Counted from the first letter of the stretch, positions 23,496-31,953 are shown. The stretch is 39,450 nt of DNA from an uncultured Collinsella sp. (GCA_900540905.1 UQHR01000022.1:1-39450); one strand, 5' to 3'. Translations and numbers: made by a program. Notes: a model not told the origin generated them from the sequence alone.

Positions 23496-24943
23496 TACTC
23501 CAAGCCCTCAGCGCCGTTGGACTTGATAATCTTCTGGTATGCGAAGAAGCTGTCCTTGCGGCGGCGCTCGTAGGTGCCGGTGCCGTCGTCGTACTTGTCG
23601 ACGTGGATGAAGCCGTAGCGCTTGCGCATCTCGCCGGTGCCGGCGGACACCAGGTCGATGGGGCCCCACCAGGTGTAGGCAATCAGGTCGACGCCGTCGG
23701 CAACGGCCTCGCCCATGGCCTTGATGTGACTCTGCAGATAGGCGATGCGGTACGGATCGTGAATGGAGCCGTCCTCCTCGACCTCGTCGTAGGCACCCAT
23801 GCCGTTCTCGACCACCATCAGCGGAATCTCGTAGCGGGCGTAGATCTCGTTGAGGGCGATACGCAGGCCCAGCGGGTCGATCTGCCAACCCCAGTCGGTG
23901 GACTCCAGGTAGGGGTTCTTGCCGCCAAAGGTCATGTTGCCCTCGGTCATCTCGTGGTCCTTGTGGGTGCCCACGGTACCGGACATGTAGTAGCTAAAGG
24001 TGTAGAAGTCGACCTTGCCATCGGCGATATCCTGCAGGTCGCCGTCCTCCATCGCGAGCTCGACGTCGTTCTCGGCCCAGAAGCGCTTGGCGTAGAACGG
24101 GTACTTGCCGCGCACCTGTACATCGGAGCAGTACCAGTTCATGGAGTTCATCTGCTGCTGCGTGGCGAACACGTCGACCGGATCGCACGTGGCGGCGTAG
24201 GAGAGGATAAAGCAGTCCATGTTGCCCATCTTGAACTGTGGGTAGTGCTCGTGGGCGTAGCGCACGACGCGGCCGCTGGCGACAAACTGGTGATGCAGGG
24301 CCTGGAAGCGCTGCTGAGCGGTGGTCTTGATGGCGCTTGCCGGGCCCTCGAAGCCCTGGATCAGGCCGGTCTCCATCATGGCACCCATGTCCATGGTGCC
24401 GCAGTTGATCTCGTTGAAGGTGAGCCAGAACTTGACCTTGTCCTGATAGCGGTCGAAGACGGTCTGGCAATACTTCTCAAAGAAGCCGATGAGCTCGCGG
24501 CTCGCCCAGCCGTTGTACTTCTCGACCAGGTGATAGGGCATCTCGTAGTGCGAGAGGGTCACGAGCGGCTCAATATTGTGAGCGCGCAAGCAGTCGAAAA
24601 CGCGGTCGTAGAAGGCGAGGCCGGCCTCGTTGGGCTCAGCATCGTCGCCGTTGGGGAAGATGCGGCTCCAGGAGATGGACATGCGGAACATGTTGAAGCC
24701 CATCTCGGCGAACAGCGCGATGTCTTCCTCGTAGTGATGGTAGAAGTCGATGCCGTCATGGTTGGGGTAGAAGCGGTTGGGATCGATGTCGATCGTGATC
24801 TGGCGCGGCTCCTTGTAGCTGCCGCCCAAGAAGTGGTCGTCGACCGACGGACCGCGGCCGTCAACGTTCCAAGCGCCCTCAAACTGATTGGCGGCCGTGG
24901 CGCCGCCCCAATAGAAACCCTCGGGGAACTTGATGTTTGCCAT
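23495..24943 (-). CDS. 6-phospho-beta-glucosidase, glycoside hydrolase family 1
   Basis: 482-aa cytoplasmic enzyme hydrolysing phosphorylated beta-glucosides imported by the PTS. The GH1 N-terminus FPEGFYWGGATAANQFEGAW is clear. Acid/base is E178 in WLTFNEIN (NEI rather than NEP is usual in the 6-phospho subgroup) and nucleophile is E379 in MVVENGMGAYDEV. The phosphate-binding loop SAGTGEMRKRYGF, with Ser, Lys and Tyr, supports a 6-phospho substrate. AAGGAGAT lies 7 nt before ATG 24943. It pairs with the downstream crr. Confidence 0.95.
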   Translation of the reverse strand: MANIKFPEGFYWGGATAANQFEGAWNVDGRGPSVDDHFLGGSYKEPRQITIDIDPNRFYPNHDGIDFYHHYEEDIALFAEMGFNMFRMSISWSRIFPNGDDAEPNEAGLAFYDRVFDCLRAHNIEPLVTLSHYEMPYHLVEKYNGWASRELIGFFEKYCQTVFDRYQDKVKFWLTFNEINCGTMDMGAMMETGLIQGFEGPASAIKTTAQQRFQALHHQFVASGRVVRYAHEHYPQFKMGNMDCFILSYAATCDPVDVFATQQQMNSMNWYCSDVQVRGKYPFYAKRFWAENDVELAMEDGDLQDIADGKVDFYTFSYYMSGTVGTHKDHEMTEGNMTFGGKNPYLESTDWGWQIDPLGLRIALNEIYARYEIPLMVVENGMGAYDEVEEDGSIHDPYRIAYLQSHIKAMGEAVADGVDLIAYTWWGPIDLVSAGTGEMRKRYGFIHVDKYDDGTGTYERRRKDSFFAYQKIIKSNGAEGLE

Positions 24944-25079
24944 GAGCATCTCCTTTGCATTGCGGGTCGATAGGCCGAGTATCGCCCACGCACGCGACAG
25001 GCAGGGGCAGGGGTGCCAAACCCGACACTTCTTTTCGCAGCGGCACCCCGCCGCCACCTCGCCCCTGACACTTCCTGAT

Positions 25080-25117
25080 ACCTGCCAAAAAGGGACAGGT
25101 TTATTTTGGTCGGTTTT
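25080..25117 (-). repeat. 3'-end palindromic repeat after the AraC-type gene
   Basis: On the minus strand this begins at the stop codon of the AraC-type gene and reads ACCAAAATAAACC, then CTTTTTGGCAGGT. About 35 of 40 bases match the plus-strand element at 28825-28863. It may be a weak terminator (T5 inside the right arm). The 170 bp between it and the GH1 start carry no other clear feature. Confidence 0.6.
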
Positions 25118-26123
25118 ATCTGGGCAAACGCTGACGATGGGCCACCGGCGTGCAGCCATAGCGCTCGGCAAACTTTTTGTAGAAGAAGCTCATGTTGGCA
25201 TAGCCCGCCTCGTGCGCTGCGACCTCCGCGGTGGCGCCGGCGTCGAGCAGCGTCGCCGCGCGCGCCAGGCGGCTCTCCTGCACGAGCTGCATAAACGTGC
25301 GGCCTGTCTGACGCTTGAGTAGGGCGCTTGCGTAGTTGGGGCTCAGGTGCAGGTGGCGGGCGAGGTCATCGAGGGTGCAGTCGCAGGCGTTGCGCTCGAT
25401 GAAGCCCATGGCAGCCGCGACCTGCGCCGATGGCAGCGCGGGTGCGTCCGTTTGCAGCAGGCCGGCTTCGTAGCTTTGCATGAGCTCAACCAGCAGCAGC
25501 TCGAACAGCCTCGAGACAATCTGGGGGCTCGCCGGCGTGGGGTCCAGGCGCTCGCAGAGCATCTCCTGCATGTAGCGGCGCACGCGACGACTGCCGCCCG
25601 TGTGGAAATGAACGTGGCCGCGGTGGTCGGTTTCATCGTTGAGGGCGTTGAGCAGGAACCGCGACACCGCGCTTGCGGGCGAAAGGCTTTGCTCCAGGCT
25701 GCGGCTGAGCATTGGCCGCGAGATGATGACACTCAGCATAATGTCGTGCTCGCCGAGCTCGCCTACGGCATGCGGACAGGCGGCATCGAGCAAGAGGACC
25801 TCGTTTTGAGCAAGCGTGAGCGCCGCGCCATTGACGATTTGCGGCGCTCGTCCTCGATAGACATAGCTGATTTCGACATAATCGTGCACATGTTCCGGCA
25901 CAGGATTGAAACGCGAGTTGCGAACAATCGATAGACCCTCGGGCATGTCTTCTTGGTGCAGAGCGAGCGTTGGGTTGCCAATTTTACGAATGCATCGTCC
26001 ATCAATATCTGCCTGATTACCTTGACCGAGCGCATCGCTCCAGTCGTAATGGGCGCCCGCACGATAGGCGCGTTCACTGTCGGTCAGCTCGAGTAGCAGG
26101 TTATCCAGACGCGCGAGCTCCAT
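25116..26123 (-). CDS. AraC-family transcriptional regulator
   Basis: 335 aa. The N-terminal cupin-like sensor (about residues 55-160: NPVPEHVHDYVEISYVYRG with the metal-type HVHDYVE) and a helical linker precede two C-terminal HTHs (about 235-335: LDDLARHLHLSPNYASALLK and EVAAHEAGYANMSFFYKKFA). GGGAG precedes ATG 26123. It is divergent from the GH106-like gene across 116 bp and likely controls it in response to a sugar; the GH1 gene on its other side is a second possible target. Confidence 0.94.
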   Translation of the reverse strand: MELARLDNLLLELTDSERAYRAGAHYDWSDALGQGNQADIDGRCIRKIGNPTLALHQEDMPEGLSIVRNSRFNPVPEHVHDYVEISYVYRGRAPQIVNGAALTLAQNEVLLLDAACPHAVGELGEHDIMLSVIISRPMLSRSLEQSLSPASAVSRFLLNALNDETDHRGHVHFHTGGSRRVRRYMQEMLCERLDPTPASPQIVSRLFELLLVELMQSYEAGLLQTDAPALPSAQVAAAMGFIERNACDCTLDDLARHLHLSPNYASALLKRQTGRTFMQLVQESRLARAATLLDAGATAEVAAHEAGYANMSFFYKKFAERYGCTPVAHRQRLPR

Positions 26124-26239
26124 AGTGCTCCCATCGTTGATTCGGTCATATTCTGCCGTGGTTTTGATATTAGCAGGGCGGCGCGCTCGGCGTACTCTGA
26201 CTTCAATGGATTTGAAAGGCTGGTTTTGGAGGAGCGTAT

Positions 26240-28840
26240 ATGGCGGCGTATTTTGAGCGGGTGCTTGGCGGCACCTACGACAACCATGTGCTTCCGTTCT
26301 TGTGGCTCAAGGGCGAGGCACGCGAGACGACCACCGAGTATTTGGAGCAGATTGCCGGGGCCGACATCCGAGAGGTTTGCCTGGAATCGCGCACGCATCC
26401 CGATTTCTGTCGCGACGGCTGGTGGTCTGACCTGCGCTTTATCATCGGCGAGTGCAAGCGCCTGGGGTTAAAGATCTGGCTGCTCGACGACGCCCACTTC
26501 CCCACAGGCTATGCCAACGGCGCGCTTGCGGGCGATGACGTCGACCCCGCGCTCAAGAAGACCGTGCTCAAGCATCGCACGATTACGGTTGTTGGTCCCC
26601 AGCCGTCCACGACCATCAAGCTCGGTAATCTCATGGACCCCACCGAGCGCTTTGTGGGCGTGGCGGCTTTTGATGCCGCTGGTACGCCGCTCGACCTTGC
26701 GCTCGCTGTTGAGCATGGTGACGATGGCGCACCCGCCCGCCTGCGTTTTGACGCCCCCACCGGCATCACCACGATTGAGCTGTACGTCACCAGCCAAAAG
26801 ACCGGCTTTCGCGACGAGCATATCAACATGGTCGATGCTGCCTCGTGCCGCGTGTTGATCGATGCCGTCTACGAGTCCACGTTTGAGCACCTGGGCGACG
26901 AGTTTGGCAAAACGATCTTGGGCTTCTTTACCGACGAGCCCGGCTTTATGAACGAGAAGGGCACCACGCTTGACGATGCCTCTACCAGCAGCTTTATCGG
27001 GCGAAGCGACTTGGCGCTGCCGTGGTCGGACGAGCTTGCCCGCCGCCTACACGATGCGCTTGGCGAGAATTGGCTTACCAAGTTGCACGGCCTTTGGACG
27101 AGCGAGGCAGACGGCGCCCAGGTTCGCCACGCCTATATGGACCTTGCTACGCAGCTCTACCGCAGCTGCTTTGACGAGCAGATTGGCGATTGGTGCCGCG
27201 CGCACGGCGTTATGCACATTGGCCACGTGATCGAGGACAAGAGTTGCCACACGCGCCTGGGCCAGGGCGCCGGACATTACTTCCGCGCGGTCGCGGGGCA
27301 GGACATGGCTGGCGTGGATGTGGTCATCAACCAGCTTGCCCCCGGAATTGACCGCGGGCGCTACAGCTACTTCCACGGCGCATGGAACATGGAGTTCTTT
27401 ACGTACGCGCTCGCCAAGTTGGGATCTTCGGCAGCGCGCCTCGACCCCAAAAAGCAGGGGCGCTGCATGGCCGAGGTCTTTGGCGCCTTTGGCTGGCACG
27501 AGGGCCTGCGCGAGATGAAATGGATTGCCGACCACATGCTCGTCCGCGGCATCACCTGGTTTACGCCGCACGCGTTTAGCATGGCACCTTTCCCCGATTG
27601 GGACTGCCCGCCGCACTTTTACGCACACGGTAACAATCCGCAGTGGCCGCACTTTGGCCAGCTCATGAGCTATATGAATCGCACGGCGACGCTCCTTTCG
27701 GGAGGCAACGCCGCTCGCCCCGTCGCCATCCTGTACCATGCCGATGCCGAATGGGCCGGCGACGCCATGCCCATCGAGCGCGTGGCGGCCGAGCTCACGC
27801 GCGCGCAGATCGATTTTGACTTTGTGCCTGCCGAGGCTTTTGATGATGAGGGGCGTTACGAGGTTTCGATTGCCGATGGAATGCTGGCTGTTAACGGCTG
27901 CCGCTACCAGGCGTTTGTCATGCCCGGCGCCTCGTTTATTGGCGCGGCAACAGCGGAAGCGGTGAGGCGCATGATGGCCGCGGGCGTCACGGTGCTCGCT
28001 GCTGACGAAGTGCCCAGTGCTCTTTATAACGCGGATGGCGCGGTCGAGCTGAGCGGTCTTGCCGCGACGCCACTTGCCGATGTGGCGGACGCGCTGGCAG
28101 ACGCGGGGCTGCAGACCGTTGTGACCGATAGGCCACAGCCCTGGCTGCGCGCACTTCGCTACAAGCGTGCGGGCGAGACCTATGTGATGCTAGTCAACGA
28201 GCATCCGCGTGAAAGTATTTGCTGTACGGTTGCACTTGCTCGAGGCGAGCGCCTTTGCGGCACGCGCCTCGACCTGCTGAACGGCACCGAACCCGTTGCG
28301 TTTGATGGCGCGTTGGAGCTGGCGCCCTTCGAGAGCTGCGTTGTTGTTCTGGGAACGGGCGACGAGGTCGGACTCGATGACGGGGCGAACACGAATGCGG
28401 ATGATGCGGTTTGCCTTAGCATCGACGGACCGTGGACCGTTGCCCTCTCCCCTGCCGGCAGCGATGGAACCTTTGGCGAGCCGCAAAAGCTCGAGCAGCT
28501 GTGCGACCTCACGGCCGAGCAGTTCGCCGGCATCTGCGGCACGTTCCACTATCGCACGTCGTTCGAGCTGACCGACGACCTCGCCCACACCGCCATTGAC
28601 CTGGGGGATGTCTACGAAGTCGCAACACTCACGCTCGACGGACAAACGCTCGGCACGCGCATCTGCCCGCCCTATCGCTTTGCGACAGGCGCGCTTGCCG
28701 CCGGCGCACACGAGCTCGCCATCGATGTCATCAACACGCTCGACCATGCGACCTCCGACATCTTCGCCCTCACCGAGCCCGTCGCGCCCAGCGGTGTCCT
28801 CGGCCCCGTTACCCTTCTCGGGCAAAACCTGCCAAAATAA
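26240..28840 (+). CDS. Large intracellular glycoside hydrolase, GH106-like (possible alpha-L-rhamnosidase)
   Basis: 866 aa without signal peptide or transmembrane segment. The N-terminal TIM-barrel-like domain has IWLLDDAHFPTGYANG, which resembles the YDE-PSG-AGG segment of GH106 enzymes; LGFFTDEPGFMNE and GRCMAEVFGAFGWHEGLREM then MKWIADHMLVRG supply candidate acidic residues. The C-terminal 100 residues (DGPWTVALSPAG, FHYRTSFEL, AIDLGDVYEVATLTLDGQTL) form a galactose-binding-like jelly roll typical of this group. A GGAG site precedes ATG 26240. Substrate is uncertain; family placement is by motif resemblance only. AraC is divergent and RpiR downstream. Confidence 0.75.
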   Translation: MAAYFERVLGGTYDNHVLPFLWLKGEARETTTEYLEQIAGADIREVCLESRTHPDFCRDGWWSDLRFIIGECKRLGLKIWLLDDAHFPTGYANGALAGDDVDPALKKTVLKHRTITVVGPQPSTTIKLGNLMDPTERFVGVAAFDAAGTPLDLALAVEHGDDGAPARLRFDAPTGITTIELYVTSQKTGFRDEHINMVDAASCRVLIDAVYESTFEHLGDEFGKTILGFFTDEPGFMNEKGTTLDDASTSSFIGRSDLALPWSDELARRLHDALGENWLTKLHGLWTSEADGAQVRHAYMDLATQLYRSCFDEQIGDWCRAHGVMHIGHVIEDKSCHTRLGQGAGHYFRAVAGQDMAGVDVVINQLAPGIDRGRYSYFHGAWNMEFFTYALAKLGSSAARLDPKKQGRCMAEVFGAFGWHEGLREMKWIADHMLVRGITWFTPHAFSMAPFPDWDCPPHFYAHGNNPQWPHFGQLMSYMNRTATLLSGGNAARPVAILYHADAEWAGDAMPIERVAAELTRAQIDFDFVPAEAFDDEGRYEVSIADGMLAVNGCRYQAFVMPGASFIGAATAEAVRRMMAAGVTVLAADEVPSALYNADGAVELSGLAATPLADVADALADAGLQTVVTDRPQPWLRALRYKRAGETYVMLVNEHPRESICCTVALARGERLCGTRLDLLNGTEPVAFDGALELAPFESCVVVLGTGDEVGLDDGANTNADDAVCLSIDGPWTVALSPAGSDGTFGEPQKLEQLCDLTAEQFAGICGTFHYRTSFELTDDLAHTAIDLGDVYEVATLTLDGQTLGTRICPPYRFATGALAAGAHELAIDVINTLDHATSDIFALTEPVAPSGVLGPVTLLGQNLPK

Positions 28841-28863
28841 ACCCGTCTCTTTTTGGCAGGTTT
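28825..28863. repeat. Palindrome spanning the stop codon of the GH106-like gene
   Basis: AAACCTGCCAAAA (28825-28837) and TTTTGGCAGGTTT (28851-28863) form a perfect 13-bp inverted repeat with the TAA stop immediately inside the left arm, so the last codons (NLPK) come from the repeat. It is related to 25080-25117. It may act as terminator in front of the RpiR gene. Confidence 0.75.
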
Positions 28864-28882
28864 GGCGAGTGCGGGAGTTCGA

Positions 28883-29737
28883 ATGGATATCAAACGCAAG
28901 ATTACCGAGGCGCAGGGCCTAACCCCTACCGAGCAGCAGCTCGGCATCTCGGCCCTTGCCATGGGCGAGGACATCCGCGGACTCTCCATTAAGGAGTTTG
29001 CCGCCCGCGCCAATGTTTCGGTCGCAAGCGTGCACCGTTTTTGCAAAAAGCTCGGCCTCGAGGGCTTTAAGGACCTCAAGGTCGAGCTTATCCGCCTGGC
29101 GACCGAAGCAGGCAACCGCCGCGACGTGGACATCAACTTTCCCTTCGATGCCACGTCCACGCCCGCGCAGGTTATGGAGCGCATGGAAGGGCTCTACCAG
29201 ACCACGCTGGCCGAGACGCAGGAGCTGCTCGACCCCGCGCAGCTCGACCACGCCGCCAAACTGATCGCGAAGGCACGGCAGGTCGATATCTACACCGGCT
29301 CGCACAACCTCTATCCAGCGGGGATGTTCCGCGACCGCCTACTTTCGTCCGGCAAGAGCGCCACATGCTACAGCAGCACCGAGGCCCAGGTGCGCACGGC
29401 GCTCGCCTCGGATTCCGGCAATGTGGCGATCGTCATCTCCTACAGCGGCCTTGCACCCAACCTCAAGGAAATCTTGCCGATCCTCAGCAGCCGACATGTT
29501 CCCGTCATTGTCATCGGCACACCTTATTGTGCGCGCCTGCACCCCGGCTTTGCCGCCTACCTCACGGTGAGCGACCACGAGAGCATGACGCACCGCATCA
29601 CGCAGTTCGCCAGCCATATCGCCGTGCAATACGTGCTCGATTCGCTCTACAGCAGCTACTTTGCCAAAGACTACGCCCGCTGCGCCGAGTTCCTAGAGCG
29701 CTCGTTCCCCTACACCCGCCTCCCCGGCCTCAAATAA
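28883..29737 (+). CDS. RpiR-family transcriptional regulator (HTH plus SIS)
   Basis: 284 aa. The N-terminal HTH_6 (residues 1-77, GLSIKEFAARANVSVASVHR, with FCKKLGLEGFKDLK after it) and a SIS phosphosugar-binding domain (about 125-250, VDIYTGSHNLYPAGMF, VAIVISYSGLAPNLKEIL) are both complete. ATG 28883 has GGGAG upstream; an in-frame GTG/ATG ten codons earlier lies in the repeat. Such regulators usually sense sugar phosphates, so it may govern the neighbouring glycosidase or PTS genes. Confidence 0.93.
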   Translation: MDIKRKITEAQGLTPTEQQLGISALAMGEDIRGLSIKEFAARANVSVASVHRFCKKLGLEGFKDLKVELIRLATEAGNRRDVDINFPFDATSTPAQVMERMEGLYQTTLAETQELLDPAQLDHAAKLIAKARQVDIYTGSHNLYPAGMFRDRLLSSGKSATCYSSTEAQVRTALASDSGNVAIVISYSGLAPNLKEILPILSSRHVPVIVIGTPYCARLHPGFAAYLTVSDHESMTHRITQFASHIAVQYVLDSLYSSYFAKDYARCAEFLERSFPYTRLPGLK

Positions 29738-29773
29738 CAATCCGGCCCCACCGCGCCTCCAATCGCCCTCCTA

Positions 29774-29840
29774 AGTTGCGGTGAAATAGCTCCTGTTTAG
29801 GCTCTAAACCAGCACTTTCAGGAACTATTCCACCGCAACT
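29774..29840. repeat. TTGCGGTGAAATA palindrome, copy 2
   Basis: Arms 29774-29795 and 29819-29840 (22 bp, two mismatches), ends AGTTGCGGTG / CACCGCAACT. It lies between the convergent RpiR and XRE-superoxide-reductase genes. Confidence 0.85.
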
Positions 29841-29875
29841 CGTTGGCGCAGGGGCATCGGGCGGACAGCGGGCTT

Positions 29876-30496
29876 TTACTTGCGAGGCGTCGGCAAAACA
29901 AAGAGTCCGTGCTGGTTGCAGTAGAGATACATTCTGCCGCGCCCTGTGATATGAAATCGCGGCTGCACCAATTGCTCGGGATAGAGCTTTTTGAGGCAGA
30001 TGCCGTCCATGGTCGCATAGGCTACAAAGCTAATATAGTGGTCCTTGGTCATGGGATGATCGAGCGTGACGTACCAATCGTCCTCAATGCGCTCGATGGA
30101 AAAGGCATGGTCCGCATCCGGCTCTTCGGCCTCCTGGGGAAACATCATGGAACCGCAGCAGCTAAAGCTGCCTTCCCCGAGCGCATGCACCACGTTTCCG
30201 CAGATTGGACAAACATAAAACACGCCTTTGAGCATGTTGCCCGCGCGATTGGCATTAGCCCGAATGTCACCAGCCAAAAGCTCGGCCACACTTATACCGA
30301 GCCTCTGGGCCAGAGGCTCAACGAGGGAAATGTCGGGAAGACCACGGCCGGACTCCCACTTGCTGACAGCTTTATCGGTCACGCCAAGGCTTTCCGCCAA
30401 GGCACGCTGAGTAAGGCCGCGCTCTTCACGCAGCCGCTTGATGGAAGACGCGGCCAAAAAAGTATGGGGGACATTGCTTTGCGGTGTCTGGTTCAT
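29876..30496 (-). CDS. XRE-family HTH fused to a desulfoferrodoxin-like (2Fe superoxide reductase) module
   Basis: 206 aa. Residues 17-75 are an XRE HTH (SIKRLREERGLTQRALAESL, then KAVSKWESGRGLPD). Residues 92-206 resemble desulfoferrodoxin: a desulforedoxin Cys4 site (C96, C99 in CPICG; C113, C114 in SCCGSMM) and a neelaredoxin-type centre II with ligands H130, H147 (HPM), H153 (DHYI), C193 and H196 (CNQH). The Glu-Lys preceding the first ligand His in active enzymes is Ala-Asp here. It is likely a redox- or superoxide-responsive regulator, possibly with residual activity. The start at 30496 has only a weak ribosome site. Confidence 0.88.
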   Translation of the reverse strand: MNQTPQSNVPHTFLAASSIKRLREERGLTQRALAESLGVTDKAVSKWESGRGLPDISLVEPLAQRLGISVAELLAGDIRANANRAGNMLKGVFYVCPICGNVVHALGEGSFSCCGSMMFPQEAEEPDADHAFSIERIEDDWYVTLDHPMTKDHYISFVAYATMDGICLKKLYPEQLVQPRFHITGRGRMYLYCNQHGLFVLPTPRK

Positions 30497-30630
30497 GAGA
30501 TGTCCGATCAGATTGGAAGAATGGAGCGAACCGGTTCAAGAGCCAGTATCCATTTGAAGACAGCCCTCGACAACCTACGCTGCGTAGACATGCACCGACC
30601 AAACGAGCGTGGATTTTCGGACGCTCGCTC

Positions 30631-30700
30631 GATGAGCGTGGATAATCTCCCACTTTGAGCCCGCACACAGGCCAAAACCGGGAGATTACCCACGCTCATC
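30631..30700. repeat. 21-bp inverted repeat (GATGAGCGTGG...CCCACGCTCATC)
   Basis: Arms 30631-30651 and 30680-30700 match at 20 of 21 positions, the exception being a G-T wobble-compatible pair. It is upstream of the XRE-superoxide-reductase gene and downstream of the pyrE repeat. No protein-coding potential was seen in 30497-30779. Confidence 0.8.
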
Positions 30701-30707
30701 TCTGACT

Positions 30708-30761
30708 AGTCATTGGGGACGTTCTTAAACGACTAGTCAAACAAGAACGTCCCCAATGACT
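30708..30761. repeat. 19-bp inverted repeat (AGTCATTGGGGACGTTCTT) with nested GACTAGTC
   Basis: Perfect arms 30708-30726 and 30743-30761. The spacer contains the palindrome GACTAGTC, and the flank TGACTAGTCA repeats the same word. It lies 7 bp after the previous inverted repeat. Confidence 0.85.
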
Positions 30762-30778
30762 ACTGCCGCATCCGGGGC

Positions 30779-30952
30779 AAGACAACGCCGCAGGTAGAGG
30801 ACGGACAGCGAGCGACGTCCAGAGCGAACAAGTTGGCATGAAAAAGGCAAGGCATAGACCTTCTGGTCATGCCTTGCCTTTTTGAATGACAAATTGTCGC
30901 TCTGGGCAGCGCGCGGCGTCGAGCCGTTACGCGGTTTGGAAAACCGCGTAAC
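30779..30952 (-). repeat. 3'-UTR structured repeat, copy 3 (downstream of pyrE)
   Basis: Same architecture as 21733-21892. P1 GTTACGCGGTTT / AAACCGCGTAAC starts with the last base of the pyrE stop codon; P3 is a terminator-like hairpin (30841-30881). The outer stem uses CCAGAGCGA / TCGCTCTGG where copy 2 has CCAAGCCGA / TCGGCTTGG. The GCAGGTAGAGGACGGACAGC box is conserved. Confidence 0.85.
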
Positions 30953-31635
30953 TACTCCCGGACTCCGTACTGCTCGTAGTAGGCGTCGATGGCGGCCTTG
31001 AGTTCGTCGTCGATGACGACCTTGCCGTCAATCTCGTGGTTGTAGAGGGTCTCGACGACCTCGGCCATGGAGACGATGCTCGCGACAGGGAAACCGTACT
31101 TGACCTCGATCTCCTTCTGTGCGGTGGTCACGCCGCCCTTGCCGACCTCCATGCGGTTGAGGGACACGATGAGACCCTTGATTTCGACATCGGCAGCAGC
31201 CTTGACCTTGGGATAGGTCTCGTCGATGGACTTACCGCTGGTGGTGACGTCCTCGACCATGATCACGCGGTCGCCATCCTGGGGCTCGTAGCCCAGCAGG
31301 TTGCCCTTGTCGGCACCGTGGTCCTTGGCCTCCTTGCGGTCGCAGCAGTACTTGACCTCTTTGCCATACAGCTCGTGGTAGGCAATCGCGGTCACGACGG
31401 CCAGGGGAATACCCTTGTAGGCCGGCCCGAACAGCACGTCAAAGTCGTCACCAAAGTTATCGTGGATGGCCTGGGCGTAGTACTCGCCCAGCTTCTTGAG
31501 CTGATAGCCCGTCACGTAAGCGCCGGCGTTCATAAAGAATGGGGACTGACGGCCGCTCTTGAGCGTAAAGCTGCCGAACTTAAGGACGTCGGACTCGACC
31601 ATAAACTTGATGAACTCTTGTTTGTAAGCCTCCAT
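30952..31635 (-). CDS. pyrE: Orotate phosphoribosyltransferase
   Basis: 227 aa. Converts orotate and PRPP to OMP in pyrimidine synthesis. The PRPP-binding motif VIMVEDVTTSGKS is at 124-136 and the catalytic loop RKEAKDHG near 100-107. FGSFTLKSGRQSPFF at the N-terminus is family-typical. GAGAGGAG precedes the ATG. It is alone rather than in a pyr operon and ends at the structured repeat. Confidence 0.97.
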   Translation of the reverse strand: MEAYKQEFIKFMVESDVLKFGSFTLKSGRQSPFFMNAGAYVTGYQLKKLGEYYAQAIHDNFGDDFDVLFGPAYKGIPLAVVTAIAYHELYGKEVKYCCDRKEAKDHGADKGNLLGYEPQDGDRVIMVEDVTTSGKSIDETYPKVKAAADVEIKGLIVSLNRMEVGKGGVTTAQKEIEVKYGFPVASIVSMAEVVETLYNHEIDGKVVIDDELKAAIDAYYEQYGVRE

Positions 31636-31765
31636 GCGGGCTCCTCTCGTAATCGCGTACGTGCCTCACAGTTTAGCGCAGGCAGGGCGTCGATGCGGGC
31701 GCGCTTTGAAGCCATGGCGCTCTGTAAGGGCTTTGTCAGGGGCGATGATTTTCCGAACAATGGGG

Positions 31766-31794
31766 TTGACACGGCAAACCCCCTCGTCAAAAAT
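31766..31794 (+). promoter_or_regulatory. Candidate promoter for the mgtA leader transcript
   Basis: A consensus -35 TTGACA (31766-31771), 17-bp spacer and -10-like AAAAAT (31789-31794). It is well placed for the leader ORF at 31861 and the downstream transporter, implying a leader of about 270 nt. Confidence 0.5.
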
Positions 31795-31860
31795 ACCGGC
31801 GGATTGAAACGGGCACGAGATACCCAAAGCGCGCTGCGCCCGGCCTTAAGGAGGTGTGCC

Positions 31861-31932
31861 ATGGAAGGCAGCCATAGTCGAAAAACCTGCATGTCGCCCT
31901 CGGCACGCCGCGAGGATTCCGCGCACGCATAA
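31861..31932 (+). CDS. Putative 23-aa leader peptide upstream of mgtA
   Basis: A TAAGGAGG Shine-Dalgarno lies 5 nt before ATG 31861, one of the best ribosome sites in the window. The frame encodes a short basic peptide (MEGSHSRKTCMSP and a further ten residues ending in HA) followed by TAA. It lies between the candidate promoter and mgtA, 141 bp upstream of the transporter. Its sequence differs from known MgtL, but regulatory leader peptides are common ahead of Mg2+ transporter genes. Translation is inferred, not shown. Confidence 0.5.
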   Translation: MEGSHSRKTCMSPSARREDSAHA

Positions 31933-31953
31933 GCGCCAACAGTCGATCACCAA

